In this document: positions 46,901 through 58,500 of the stretch, one piece after another
How the letters are laid out: the number at the start of each line of letters is the position of its first letter
Position numbering within the stretch: the stretch's first letter is position 1
Source of the DNA: Actinostola sp. cb2023
Lineage: Eukaryota > Cnidaria > Anthozoa > Actiniaria > Actinostolidae
Length of the DNA: 64,000 bases
Direction: 5' to 3'
NCBI GenBank assembly: GCA_033675265.1
Contig: JAUJYZ010001110.1
Span: 75,001-139,000, forward strand
Position numbers and translations under genes: made by a program
Notes under the pieces: model-generated
Database searches by the model: none
Seen by the model: the letters and a program-made list of their open reading frames with translations, nothing else
What the model was told of the DNA's origin: nothing

Positions 46901-48769
46901 TAGGGGGCATAGGGACAGGGTTTGGTCCCCTTACATGTAGGGGGCATAGGGACAGGGTTTGGTCCCCTTACTTGTAGGGGGCATAGGGACAGGGTTTGGT
47001 CCCCTTACATGTAGGGGGCATAGGGACAGGGTTTGGTCCCCTTACATGTAGGGGGCATAGGGACAGGGTTTGGTCCCCTTACATGTAGGGGGCATAGGGA
47101 CAGGGTTTGGTCCCCTTACATGTAGGGGGCATAGGGACAGGGTTTGGTCCCCTTACTTGTAGGGGGCATAGGGACAGGGTTTGGTCCCCTTACATGTAGG
47201 GGGCATAGGGACAGGGTTTGGTCCCCTTACATGTAGGGGGCATAGGGACAGGGTTTGGTCCCCCGTACATTTTGTATATTACCAATGTTGTATATAATTG
47301 AGGTAAATTAATTGTCTGTATATTTTATGGATAAAATTTAAAACTGTATTAAAATTTACTCTTTTATCTGTGTGTTTCCTCCCCTTATATCAACAATCTC
47401 TCCCTCTCCCTAATTTTAATGCAACAAATCAATCATTATCCTCACACACACCCCTATTTATTGCAACTTGTAAATCAATCATTATCCTCACACACACCCC
47501 TATTTATTGCAACAAATCAATCATTATCCTCACACACACCCCTATTTATTGCAACAAATCAATCATTATCCTCACACACACCCCTATTTATTGCAACTTG
47601 TAAATCAATCATTATCCTCACACACACCCCTATTTATTGCAACAAATCAATCATTATCCTCACACACACCCCTATTTATTGCAACAAATCAATCATTATC
47701 CTCACACACACCCCTATTTATTGCAACAAATCAATCATTATCCTCACACACACCCCTAATTTATTGCAACAAATCAATCATTATCCTCACACACACCCCT
47801 ATTTATTGCAACAAATCAATCATTATCCTCACACACACCCCTATTTATTGCAACAAATCAATCATTATCCTCACACACACCCCTATTTATTGCAACAAAT
47901 CAATCATTATCCTCAGAGACACCCCTATTTATGCTAACTAACCTTGCAAATAAATACAAAACTGGACTAGCTGTTGAAATGCTGGATAGCGCCATGTCAG
48001 CTGTACATACTACCCAGGAAAATTAGTTTCCAGTGGATTTCGACAACACTAAAGTCCATAAACTATGAGGAATTATAATATCCAGTCTCTTGGGGATGAA
48101 AACATTCTTCTCAAACAAAAACCATTTAAATTGTTTTGTCTTTAAAATTGGGATTAGAGACTTAATTGTTTTGTTATCTATGTCGGGTTATGAGGAAGAT
48201 ATTTTAATAAAGTACATTTGTACAGAAAGAGAGAGTGGTGTGGTAATTTGAATCCCGTGGCGACCAAAACAAAAGAGACGAGGACTGTTTATATGCACTG
48301 ACGTGTTGTATCAATCAGGTGTGTCGATTCATGCTTTTAGTGGGGAAGATATATGTGCCAATAAAACTGTAATCCTATTAATAAGCTTAATAATGGCTTG
48401 TACTTAATAAATGTAGTTGTACAATTAGAATTAGTGAAAATATATCGCGCGACAAAACACAAATTCAAAGCCAAAGGACAAAGAAAATAAAAACAAGGAA
48501 ATACAGAACGCACATTATGCATGGTTTATCACAGTGACATAAAGGTTAGCTTTTACCTTTTTACGTCGTGTAATCTTCTCTTCGCCTGGATCAAAATGGC
48601 ACGGTGGCTCGCGATGCGGAGAGAAGATTTTTCGCATCAGATATTTCGATGGTATGTGTGAATCTCTCTCGAAAGCAATAACCCTGGTAGAAACGGCGTC
48701 TGTTTCATCTGCTGAAACAACTACATCCTCTAGAAATAGTAAATCATGATCGTCCTGAGGGCTGGACAT
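43919..48769 (-). CDS. FAM124-domain protein with an unrecognised N-terminal region
   Basis: Exons on the - strand: 48769-48557, 46209-45891 and 44679-43919, with phases 0 then 1, giving 430 aa and a TAG stop. Exon 3 (residues ~178-430) resembles vertebrate FAM124A/B, a glyoxalase/dioxygenase-like fold of unknown activity: an LELSCSEEEGQQLIAKL start, FGIMMLFTS, PFAGIKITVFV and the closing HWQVTDPDGNSVILYSL. The family link is from recalled human sequences and is moderate. Residues 1-71 are acidic then basic (ITRRKK) and likely disordered. Residues 72-177 (KFGDLHILVEFHDVAVYEKL) form a compact region I do not recognise. No signal peptide or membrane helix is seen, so it is probably intracellular. 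It starts 209 bp from SKIV2L in divergent orientation. Intron 1 holds two minisatellites; intron 2 a MITE and a G-rich array. Confidence 0.75.
44890..45186. mobile_element. ~295-bp MITE in intron 2 of the FAM124-like gene
   Basis: The ends TCCTCGGGAACCCAGGGGTA and the inverted copy to 45183 are nearly perfect for over 60 bp. A second short palindrome (GATTGGTCGACC, GGTCGACCAATC) sits in the middle. Confidence 0.85.
45448..45690. repeat. 15-bp G-rich minisatellite
   Basis: GGGTCCAGGGGGTGG and GGGTTCAGGGGGTGG units occur about 16 times in intron 2 of the FAM124-like gene. In-frame length makes long ORFs of no meaning. Confidence 0.93.
46492..47268. repeat. 37-bp G-rich minisatellite, ~21 copies
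   Basis: The unit is ACATGTAGGGGGCATAGGGA then CAGGGTTTGGTCCCCTT. It lies in intron 1 of the FAM124-like gene. Each unit has four G runs on the + strand. The region 46210-46490 shows no feature. Confidence 0.95.
47415..47935. repeat. ~42-bp minisatellite, ~12 copies
   Basis: The unit is AAATCAATCATTATCCTCAC then ACACACCCCTATTTATTGCA and AC, in intron 1 of the FAM124-like gene. 47940-48550 (remaining intron) has nothing recognisable. Confidence 0.94.
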
Positions 48770-48978
48770 TGTGAATCGGGTTATTTTTGAACTGAAAGAA
48801 CACTATGTCTTGATCTAGTAACAACATGCATGATCAAACGCCAAATGATCATCGGGATCACTCGGGATCACTCGGAAGATTATGTATTTTTCCGATTTGA
48901 AACCGATGCTGAACCGTTAGGCTAACACAGGAAGCCCAACCTAATGTTTTAATCTAATGGTATTTCATTGATGCAAAG
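48770..48978. promoter_or_regulatory. Likely bidirectional promoter of the FAM124-like gene and SKIV2L
   Basis: Only 209 bp separate the two divergent start codons. The stretch has no TATA box. It contains a directly repeated ATCGGGATCACTCGG-like motif near 48850-48875. The bidirectional role is inferred from layout alone. Confidence 0.5.
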
Positions 48979-49542
48979 ATGCTACTACCCACAAAAAAAA
49001 TCAACTTAGATCTTACTAATTTCAATACAAATGCATTCCTATTGGAAAACATGAAATTAACCTTTATAAAAAGCTCGAAATCTAAAAAAAAGAAAACTAG
49101 CTCCACAGGAAGCCCAAAAACATTTCTGCCGCTGACCAAGAAAGCTCAGGATAAACTTTCTTCAAATGAAAATATGGACGAAAGTTGTGGCTTGAGTAAC
49201 GGCGTGATTAAGACAGGTAAAATTGACAATGTGGAGAGGATGATAAGGGGTTAGACTGATAGGATGTTGGGTAGGATACTGAAGCGTGTTGCATGATTGT
49301 GCACATGTTGTTGATGATCAATGATGGTGTATGACGATTGATGATAGTGCACATGTTGATGATCAATGATGGTGTATGATGTCTTGATGATTGATGATAG
49401 TCCGTGATAGTGCACATGTTGTTGATGATCAATGATGGTGTATGATGTCTTGATGATTGATGATAGTCCGTGATAGTGCACATGTTGTTGATGATCAATG
49501 ATGGTGTATAATGATTGATGATAGTCCGTGATAGTGCACATG

Positions 49543-49576
<34 letters not shown>

Positions 49577-52500
49577 TAATTGAATTGAATTGTTGTTGAT
49601 GATCAATGATGGTGTATGATGATTGATGATAGTCCGTGATAGTGCACATGTTGTTGATGATCAATGATGGTGTGTGATGATAGTGCACATGTTGTTGATG
49701 ATCAATGATGGTGTATGATGAATGATGATAGTCCGATATAGTGCACATGTTGATGATCAATGATGGTGTATGATGATTGATGATAGTCTGTGATAGTGCA
49801 CATGTTGTTGATGATCAATGATGGTGTATGATGAATGATGATAGTCCGATATAGTGCACATGTTGATGATCAATGATGGTGTATGATGATTGATGATAGT
49901 GCACATGTTGTTGATGATCAATGATGGTGTATGATGAATGATGATAGTCCGATATAGTGCACATGTTGATGATCAATGATGGTGTATGATGATTGATGAT
50001 AGTGCACATGTTGTTGATGATCAATGATGGTGTATGATGAATGATGATAGTCCGATATAGTGCACATGTTGATGATCAATGATGGTGTATGATGATTGAT
50101 GATAGTGCACATGTTGTTGATGATCAATGATGGTGTATGATGAATGATGATAGTCCGGTATAGTGCACATGTTGATGATCAATGATGGTGTATGATGATT
50201 GATGATAGTGCACATGTTGTTGATGATCATAGCCTGCGTAGCTTGGCGGTCTGGAAGGGGATTGGGAAGGGGGGAGGGGAAGGGGGGGAGGGGGAGGGGG
50301 AAAAGGAAGGAGGAGGGAGATTGGGGAGGAGAAGGGGAGGAGAGAGGGGATTGGGGAGGAGAAGGGGGGAAAGACCGCCTGCCCGAAAACTATGGGTTTT
50401 TGAATTGCCTGTCCGCTGGAGAACAGGAAATACTGATTGGCTAAAAAGTGATGTGTCTGTCAACGGATGTCAACAATGCTTATAATTAACAGGAGCCCAT
50501 ACAAATGTAAGTAGGAGCATCCATGCTCCATACTGAGTCTATGTCACAGCGTTTTCACAAGTGTGGTTATTTTTAGAACAGTTTTTCCGCGAAAGAAGGT
50601 CATTTGACCAATCAGAGAATGTTTCCGGTATAACGGTTTCATTTCCGGTTTCACGACAAAAATAAAATGGCGGACAGACCCGAATAAATGTACAAATAAA
50701 AGTCAGAATTATCCAGTTTTCTTTGTGTCTGATTCCTAATTTTATCTTTATTACCAACAACTTCCCGGGATTCCATAGGTCGCTACTTTGAACCTTGACC
50801 TAAAATTCTCGACTGCGTTTCCCCGAACGAAGTGAACTTACAGGATTTGAATTGAAGTGATGGCCAGGCGATTTCGTGGCAGAGTTTCGTGGATAGATAA
50901 TGTGAACGTGTGTTTTCTGATCAGAAATATCAGTTCATGTTAGAAATACTAACGTATTATGGAGCGTTGTGCCTCTGAAATGTTAGAAAATCAAAGTTAA
51001 AGTCCAGTAAGGTGCATTGAAAGCGATAGTTCTTCGCGAGCACATGGTCATGTTGATGCCGATGGTTCAAAGCACGGCTTACTTCAACCAGTCAAAAACT
51101 TCTTACTGCGATTCTCAATAAAAGTCAGAAGACCCACTGACCAAATGGAAACCAAATATGATTTTGAGCTAAATTATGAATCATTTGGTCGAAGAATATA
51201 TATTTAGTTTTGAATTCATTTGAGTTTTGAATTTGATTACTAGAGTAATTACAAGTTCAGCCGACTGTTTGAATGTCTGAGTTCGCATAATACTGAGTAC
51301 CGCAGTAAGAAGGTCACTGAATGTTTAAAAACAAAGTAATTTTGAGTCATTTTTGCTCAACTTTTATATATTGACAGTGAAGCGTGTGTAAATTAAACAT
51401 CAAAACTTGAATGAAGCGTGTTTTTATTAATATATTTCAAATCAGACTCACAAAAAAATATTCACAATCCATTTTTAAGTCATTATAGGTAACAGAAAAG
51501 ACACAACAAACACGCTTACTTTCATCAATTCTTATTTGTAATTTGATTCACTCGTGACTCACTAGTCGTCTTGTCGCTCATCATGCAGTTTCAGCGAATT
51601 TGTTTTTGAATAGCCTTGTCTTCAAACTCCACAACGATAATTACAAGATACCACTAAACCACATCCAAGAATAAATTGAATTCACTTTCTGACGAAATAG
51701 CCATTTAGACGAAAATATGTCTTTGAAAGTCTTCGGCTAATTTGCATCCATGCGCTACAACTTTGCACAACAGCTTCTCAGTCGGTCACTTCGTGTTCGA
51801 GTTCTTCGAACCACTTTGGATGCCTTTAGAAGCACAATCGTCACCACTATCACTTTCAATTGATTCTGATATACCGAATGACTCAATACTGCTCTCACTA
51901 TCACTAGACGATTCGTAGTTTAGTTCACTTGAAGAATCTCTTTGTCGCTATCAGATGCCATCTATATTTTACCTGCTATCTCATCAAAATTCATAAAAAA
52001 AACGTCATACCGGAAACGTTCTCTGATTGGTCAAAATATTGTCGGGAAAACTGTTCTAAAAATAACCACACTTGTGAAAACGCTGTGACACTACCCAATA
52101 CTGTAGTAGGATGCTCCTACTTATGGGCTCCTGTAATTATTCAATAATCATTCAAACTTTTCACGATTACTAGTGGCGGCGATAAGCGAAGACACATGTA
52201 TTGAAAAAGTCTTGGAATTCTTGAAGAATTCTCACAGAGATTTTACTTTAAAACCAGAGCAAAGGCAGGCTATTAAAGATTTGCTTCGAGGAAAAGATAA
52301 TAATGTTTTGGCTATTTTACCCACGGGCTTTGGCAAAAGCATCAGTATATTTTTTTATAGTTTTCCTACTTGCAAGAAAAGCATTGGAACAGGACGATTT
52401 AAGACATTCAGACGCACGCGAGGTGTTTTAACATGCTGTAAGCCAAAGGTCAAATCGTATGATTGGTAATGATTGGTTATTTTAATTGGATTAGCAAAGA

Positions 52501-55500
52501 GGCGGTATTCAAAAACTGGGTATAGTCTTCGGGCAGGTGGTCTTAATTCCCCCCTTCTCCTCCCCAATCTTCCTCCTCCTTCCTTTTCCCCCTCCCCTTC
52601 TCCTCTCCAATCTTCCTCCTCCTTCCTTTTCCCCCTCCCCTCCCCCTTCCCTCCCCCTTCCAGACCGCCAAACTACGCAGGCTATGATGATCAATGATGG
52701 TGCATGATGATTGATGATAGTGCACATGGTGTTGATGATCAATGATGGTGCATGATGATTGATGATAGTGCACATGGTGTTGATGATCAATGATGGTGCA
52801 TGATGATTGATGATTGTGCACATGGTGTTGATGATCAATGATGGTGCATGATGATTGATGATAGTGCACATGGTGTTGATGATCAATGATGGTGATTGAT
52901 GATTGCAATAAATGATTATAGTGGTGTTGGTAATTGTGATGATTATAACACTGATGATGATGGTATAATAACTTAAAGTACATGTATTACTACTATTTTT
53001 TTATTTACATGTATGTAATATACATTTAAAGTTTAATTACTAAATATTGCAAAAGTTTGTAATTAATCGTACATGAAAATACTTACAGATGGAACATTTG
53101 ACATCTTGGAGATTGGTTGTATTGGGACGACTGAGGTCATTCCATCCAAAACAGACGGACCTCTGAAGCACCTCAGCACTGTAAGTATATGTTTTCAATA
53201 ATAAAATTAAATGTTTTATAAATTACAATCATTAATTTGATTTAGTATTACAGTGAGGACACACTAACCGGGAACACTTGAGCAAAACTGAACATTACAC
53301 CTGAAAACAATTCCAACAAAAGTAATCTGGGCCAATCAGCATTATAGTTTGCTCAAGTGGTCCCAGTTAATGTTGTCCTCACTTTAATGCACCAGGCATC
53401 AGGTGTAGAAATGCAGTAAGAATTACGCAGCAAAATGACATGAGTGAAACAATAACAACACTTTGCAGTTGTGGGACTGAATTATGTGTTGACAAAATTT
53501 AACCATCTCATTAGCCATCTCTATATAGGATGGGTAGTTTGTTGTAACACTACTAAGAGTAGCGACATACAAACATTAGAGTCTTTTCTCAGAGTACTAC
53601 ATTTACAAGTGAGACAATATTCATCAGAGCCTTCTTTCAGTTAACATACATGTACATTGTACAAGCCCAAGTCAAACTCAAGGTTGGATTTTTAGGCAAC
53701 TGTCTTACAGTCTCACAAAGTATCAATAAAATATTTTACCATTCTCCATCCCAAACTATACTTATTGCACATGTGACAATACATATTAAATACATGTAGA
53801 GGTACAATGTAGGTAATGTATACATACATGTAGAGGTGGTACATACATGTAGAGGTGGTACATGTAGAGGTGGTACATGTAGAGGTGGTACATGTAGAGG
53901 TGGTACATACATGTAGAGGTGGTACATACATGTAGAGGTGGTACATGTAGAGGTGGTACATGTAGAGGTGGTACATGTAGAGGTGGTACATACATGTAGA
54001 GGTGGTACATGTAGAGGTGGTACATACATGTAGAGGTGGTACATGTAGAGGTGGTACATGTAGAGGTGGTACATGTAGATGTACATGTAGAGGTGGTACA
54101 TGTAGAGGTGGTACATGTAGAGGTGGTACATGTAGAGGTGGTACATGTAGAGGTGGTACATGTAGAGGTGGTACATGTAGAGGTGGTACATGTAGAGGTG
54201 GTACATGTAGAGGTGGTACATGTAGAGGTGGTACATGTAGAGGTGGTACATGTAGAGGTGGTACATGTAGAGGTGGTACATGTAGAGGTGGTACATGTAG
54301 AGGTGGTACATGTAGAGGTGTACATGTAGAGGTGGTACATGTAGAGGTGGTACATGTAGAGGTGGTACATGTAGAGGTGGTACATGTAGAGGTGGTACAT
54401 GTAGAGGTGGTACATGTAGAGGTGGTACATGTAGAGGTGGTACATGTAGAGGTGGTACATGTAGAGGTGGTACATACATGTAGAGGTGGTACATGTAGAG
54501 GTGGTACATGTAGAGGTGGTACATGTAGAGGTGGTACATGTAGAGGTGGTACATGTAGAGGTGGTACATGTAGAGGTGGTACATGTAGAGGTGGTACATG
54601 TAGAGGTGGTACATGTAGAGGTGGTACATGTAGAGGTGGTACATGTAGAGGTGGTACATGTAGAGGTGGTACATGTAGAGGTGGTACATGTAGAGGTGGT
54701 ACATGTAGAGGTGGTACATGTAGAGGTGGTACATGTAGAGGTGGTACATGTAGAGGTGGTACATACATGTAGAGGTGGTACATGTAGAGGTGGTACATGT
54801 AGAGGTGGTACATGTAGAGGTGGTACATGTAGAGGTGGTACATGTAGAGGTGGTACATGTAGAGGTGGTACATGTAGAGGTGGTACATGTAGAGGTGGTA
54901 CATACATGTAGAGGTGGTACATACATGTAGAGGTGGTACATGTAGAGGTGGTACATGTAGAGGTGGTACATGTAGAGGTGGTACATGTAGAGGTGGTACA
55001 TGTAGAGGTGGTACATACATGTAGAGGTGGTACATACATGAAGCTAATAGCGAGACAAATATTTCAATTTGTACAGGTACCTTATGGCCTGCCATTGTCA
55101 ATGCAAAATATAAATGAAAGTAAACAAGAAGATTATCTTGTTTATCCTGGTAAACTACCAATACACGACTTCTACAAAACTCAAAGGTACACTGTACATG
55201 TACATGTATGTCTAGGCTCCTTCCTTCCTTCATTCCTTCCTTCCTTCCATTTCTCCATTTCCTCTTCTCTTCTATTTCTTCCTTTCCTTCCCATATATAT
55301 AGCAACCATCAATCTTTCTCTAACAACCTGTATACATGTCTTATTAATCAATTCTCTCTGCATACATTTACCTTTCAGGTTTTGGCCAAGAGAAAGAGAC
55401 CCTGATTCCTTGTTTGTTGCCCAAACATGTCCAGTACAAACATCAGTCAAAGTGGAGCGTAATCACAAAACTGGAGAACTGTTGGACTTCTATGAGGTAC

Positions 55501-58500
55501 TGTAGATGCCATTGCTGGAGATTAGCCTGTGTTGTGTCTAGTCATGGTGCAGCCATCCTATCTCCTTCCCTTCCGTCCCCTCTCTCAAACCCCTCTCTCA
55601 AAGGGATGGAAGGGGAGGAAAGGTTGCATGCATGCACAATGTCATGTGGCTTGTGTACATCTTGTGCAGTTGTGATTATTTTGTTTTTCAAAACAAATTA
55701 GAATCTATTTAATTATGGACAATTGAAACTTTAATAAATTATTGAACCATGTTGTGTGTCTTGATCCAAAAGGTTTCAATGTTGAATACAAGTGCCACGG
55801 AAAACAACTCATTGTCACTTAAGAGACGACCTGGTGCACTCTCTGATCCTGTGAAAGGGAAGTCAACTAGATTTCCTTTTCTTCCTGGTACGTACATTGT
55901 GTACATAATTATGTAATAGGACCAAGCACAGCTGTAGGTGTCCACTTATGAGAGGTATCCACTCTGTGGGAGGTGTCCATTCTGTGGGAGGTGTCCACTT
56001 AAATTGTATGGGAAAAGTGATGCGTTGTAGAGTCTCATACATGATGTACATGACTTTGTATAATAACTATGTTAAAATCTTAGGCTTGAATTATACAGCA
56101 ACTATCTCACTGCGTTGCTTGTAGCATTCACCATTGCTCATGCGGGTGAAGATGTTTTCATGCAGATATTACAGTGTTCATGATTTTACTTCCTGCAGGG
56201 GGTATGGACCAGGCTGGGCAGAGTAACAAGCCAGTAATCACGACTGATGAAGAATTGAACTTTGAAACAGGTGATTCTCAGTGTTTTTAGTTGACCTATA
56301 TATGACTTTGCAATTTTGTCTTGTTATTCTTTTTCTCTTCTTATTCTGTATCCTTTTCATTTCACACTCGCAACACACCATGGAAGAGAAAGAGGGAAGG
56401 AAAGAGGAAGAAAGGGCTTGTTAAATTTTTACAATTTTTTTACAAATGTTTTACAATTTTTGTACAATTGTTTTGTACAGTTAACAGAAGGTTTGTGCTT
56501 TGACATGCTTTAGTCTGTTATGATATATGTACACATGGTGTCAACAGGTTTGTTCTTTGACATGATTTAGTCTGTTATGATATATGTACACATGGTGTCA
56601 ACAGGTTTGTTCTTTGACATGATTTAGTCTGTTATGATATATGTACACATGGTGTCAACAGGTTTTGTTCTTTGACATGATTTAGTCTGTTATGATATAT
56701 GTACACATGGTGTCAACAGGTTTGTTCTTTGACATGATTTAGTCTGTTATGATATATGTACACATGGTGTCAACAGGTTTGTTCTTTGACATGATTTAGT
56801 CTGTTATGATATATGTACACATGGTGTCAACAGGTTTGTGCTTTGACATGATTTAGTCTGTTATGATATATGTACACATGGTTTCAACAGGTTTGTTCTT
56901 TGACATGATTTAGTCTGTTATGATATATGTACACATGGTGTCAACAGGTTTGTTCTTTGACATGATTTAGTCTGTTATGATATATGTACACATGGTGTGA
57001 ACAGATTTGTTCTTTGACATGATTTAGTCTGTTATGATATATGTACACATGGTGTCAACAGGTTTGTTCTTTGACATGATTTAGTCTGTTATGATATATG
57101 TACACATGGTGTCAACAGGTTTGTGCTTTGACATGATTTAGTCTGTTATGATATATGTACACATGGTGTCAACAGGTTTGTGCTTTGACATGCTTTAGTC
57201 TGTTATGATATATGTACACATGGTGTCAACAGGTTTGTGCTTTGACATGATTTAGTCTGTTATGATATATGTACACATGGTGTCAACAGGTTTGTTCTTT
57301 GACATGCTTTAGTCTGTTATGATATATGTACACATGGTGTCAACAGGTTTGTTCTTTGACATGATTTAGTCTGTTATGATATATGTACACATGGTGTCAA
57401 CAGGTTTGTGCTTTGACATGATTTAGTCTGTTATGATATATGTACACATGGTGTCAACAGGTTTGTTCTTTGACATGATTTAGTCTGTTATGATATATGT
57501 ACACATGGTGTCAACAGGTTTGCTAGACACACCTCCACATTTCACCAGTCCAGTGAGATTTGATTCAAATGAAGATAAGAAACAACAAGGTACATGTAAA
57601 ATCACATTTATAGTGAAGACATAAAAAACACTGTGTGATCGAAATCCAAATTCTCCTTTGGAATTCAAATATCAGATAGGAGAATGTGAATAGGAGAGTT
57701 ATATATGCACGGCATGTCTGAAAATCAGTTTACTGAGCCATTTACTGTGTCAAAATAAAGTTAATTGATTGATTGATTGAATAAAGCTTTTGATCGGAGA
57801 TGACACTTACAACATGTCACAAACATTGTTCTTCCAATGTAATTAAAGATTCTCAACCTTATCCACAGGCTGCCCAAGCACACGGTTTGTCTCTAGTTTA
57901 CATCAAGTGAATATAAAATGAATTGGAATTTGCTGAAACTTGACCATTGGATATAACCAATGGCAAGAAGAAACCACTGAAAGTTTTGATAGATTAAGAT
58001 TCAAGGCCCAAATTCTAAATGTATTTAAGTCACCTATAATTGCTTGTAAAGTGAGCTTGGGCTGCCTGTGTCTTTTAATATCACCCATTTCCTGAAAGCT
58101 AAATTGCACTTTCTTTGACTCAGATACAATGCAAGTCTTCTCAGTTACAGACATTCACTCGTACAGCCTTGAAGATATTGAATACAGTGACAGTGAAGGT
58201 AGCGATGAAGAGGAGCTTATGAAAGCAGAGGTAAGATGGAATTGTTCATTCATTCATCCATCCCTTTATTCATCCATCCCATTCCATCAATCCATATTCC
58301 ATATATCTGTCCATTTACATCTTCCTCATTCCTCTGCCCATTTTTTCTTCTATTTATTGTGTCCGTACTTTTATCCCATCCATCCATCTCTGTCTATCCA
58401 TTTGTTGATCTAGCTGTCCATCTATCTGTCCACCCATTTCTCTTTCCTTTCCTTTCTGATTTAATCTACATGTATTCATTGATTTCTCCTGTCCATCTCT

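Larger units (their letters stand above)
50230..52684. mobile_element. 2455-bp TIR DNA transposon with 9-bp target duplication
   Basis: The ends begin TAGCCTGCGTAG on the left and are inverted on the right. The match covers about 30 bp, then a purine-rich tract, then more inverted sequence (to ~50425 and from ~52490). The 9-bp TGATGATCA flanks both sides (50221-50229 and 52685-52693). A 9-bp duplication suits Mutator-like elements. It holds a nested element (50489-52134) and a RecQ-like helicase fragment. No transposase is visible. Confidence 0.85.

Noticed and set aside
53713..55305. 530-codon ORF and several 140-426-codon ORFs on both strands
   Set aside because: They lie in a 15-bp tandem repeat (five codons), so every frame without a stop in one unit stays open. 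They have no domain and overlap SKIV2L introns and exons.
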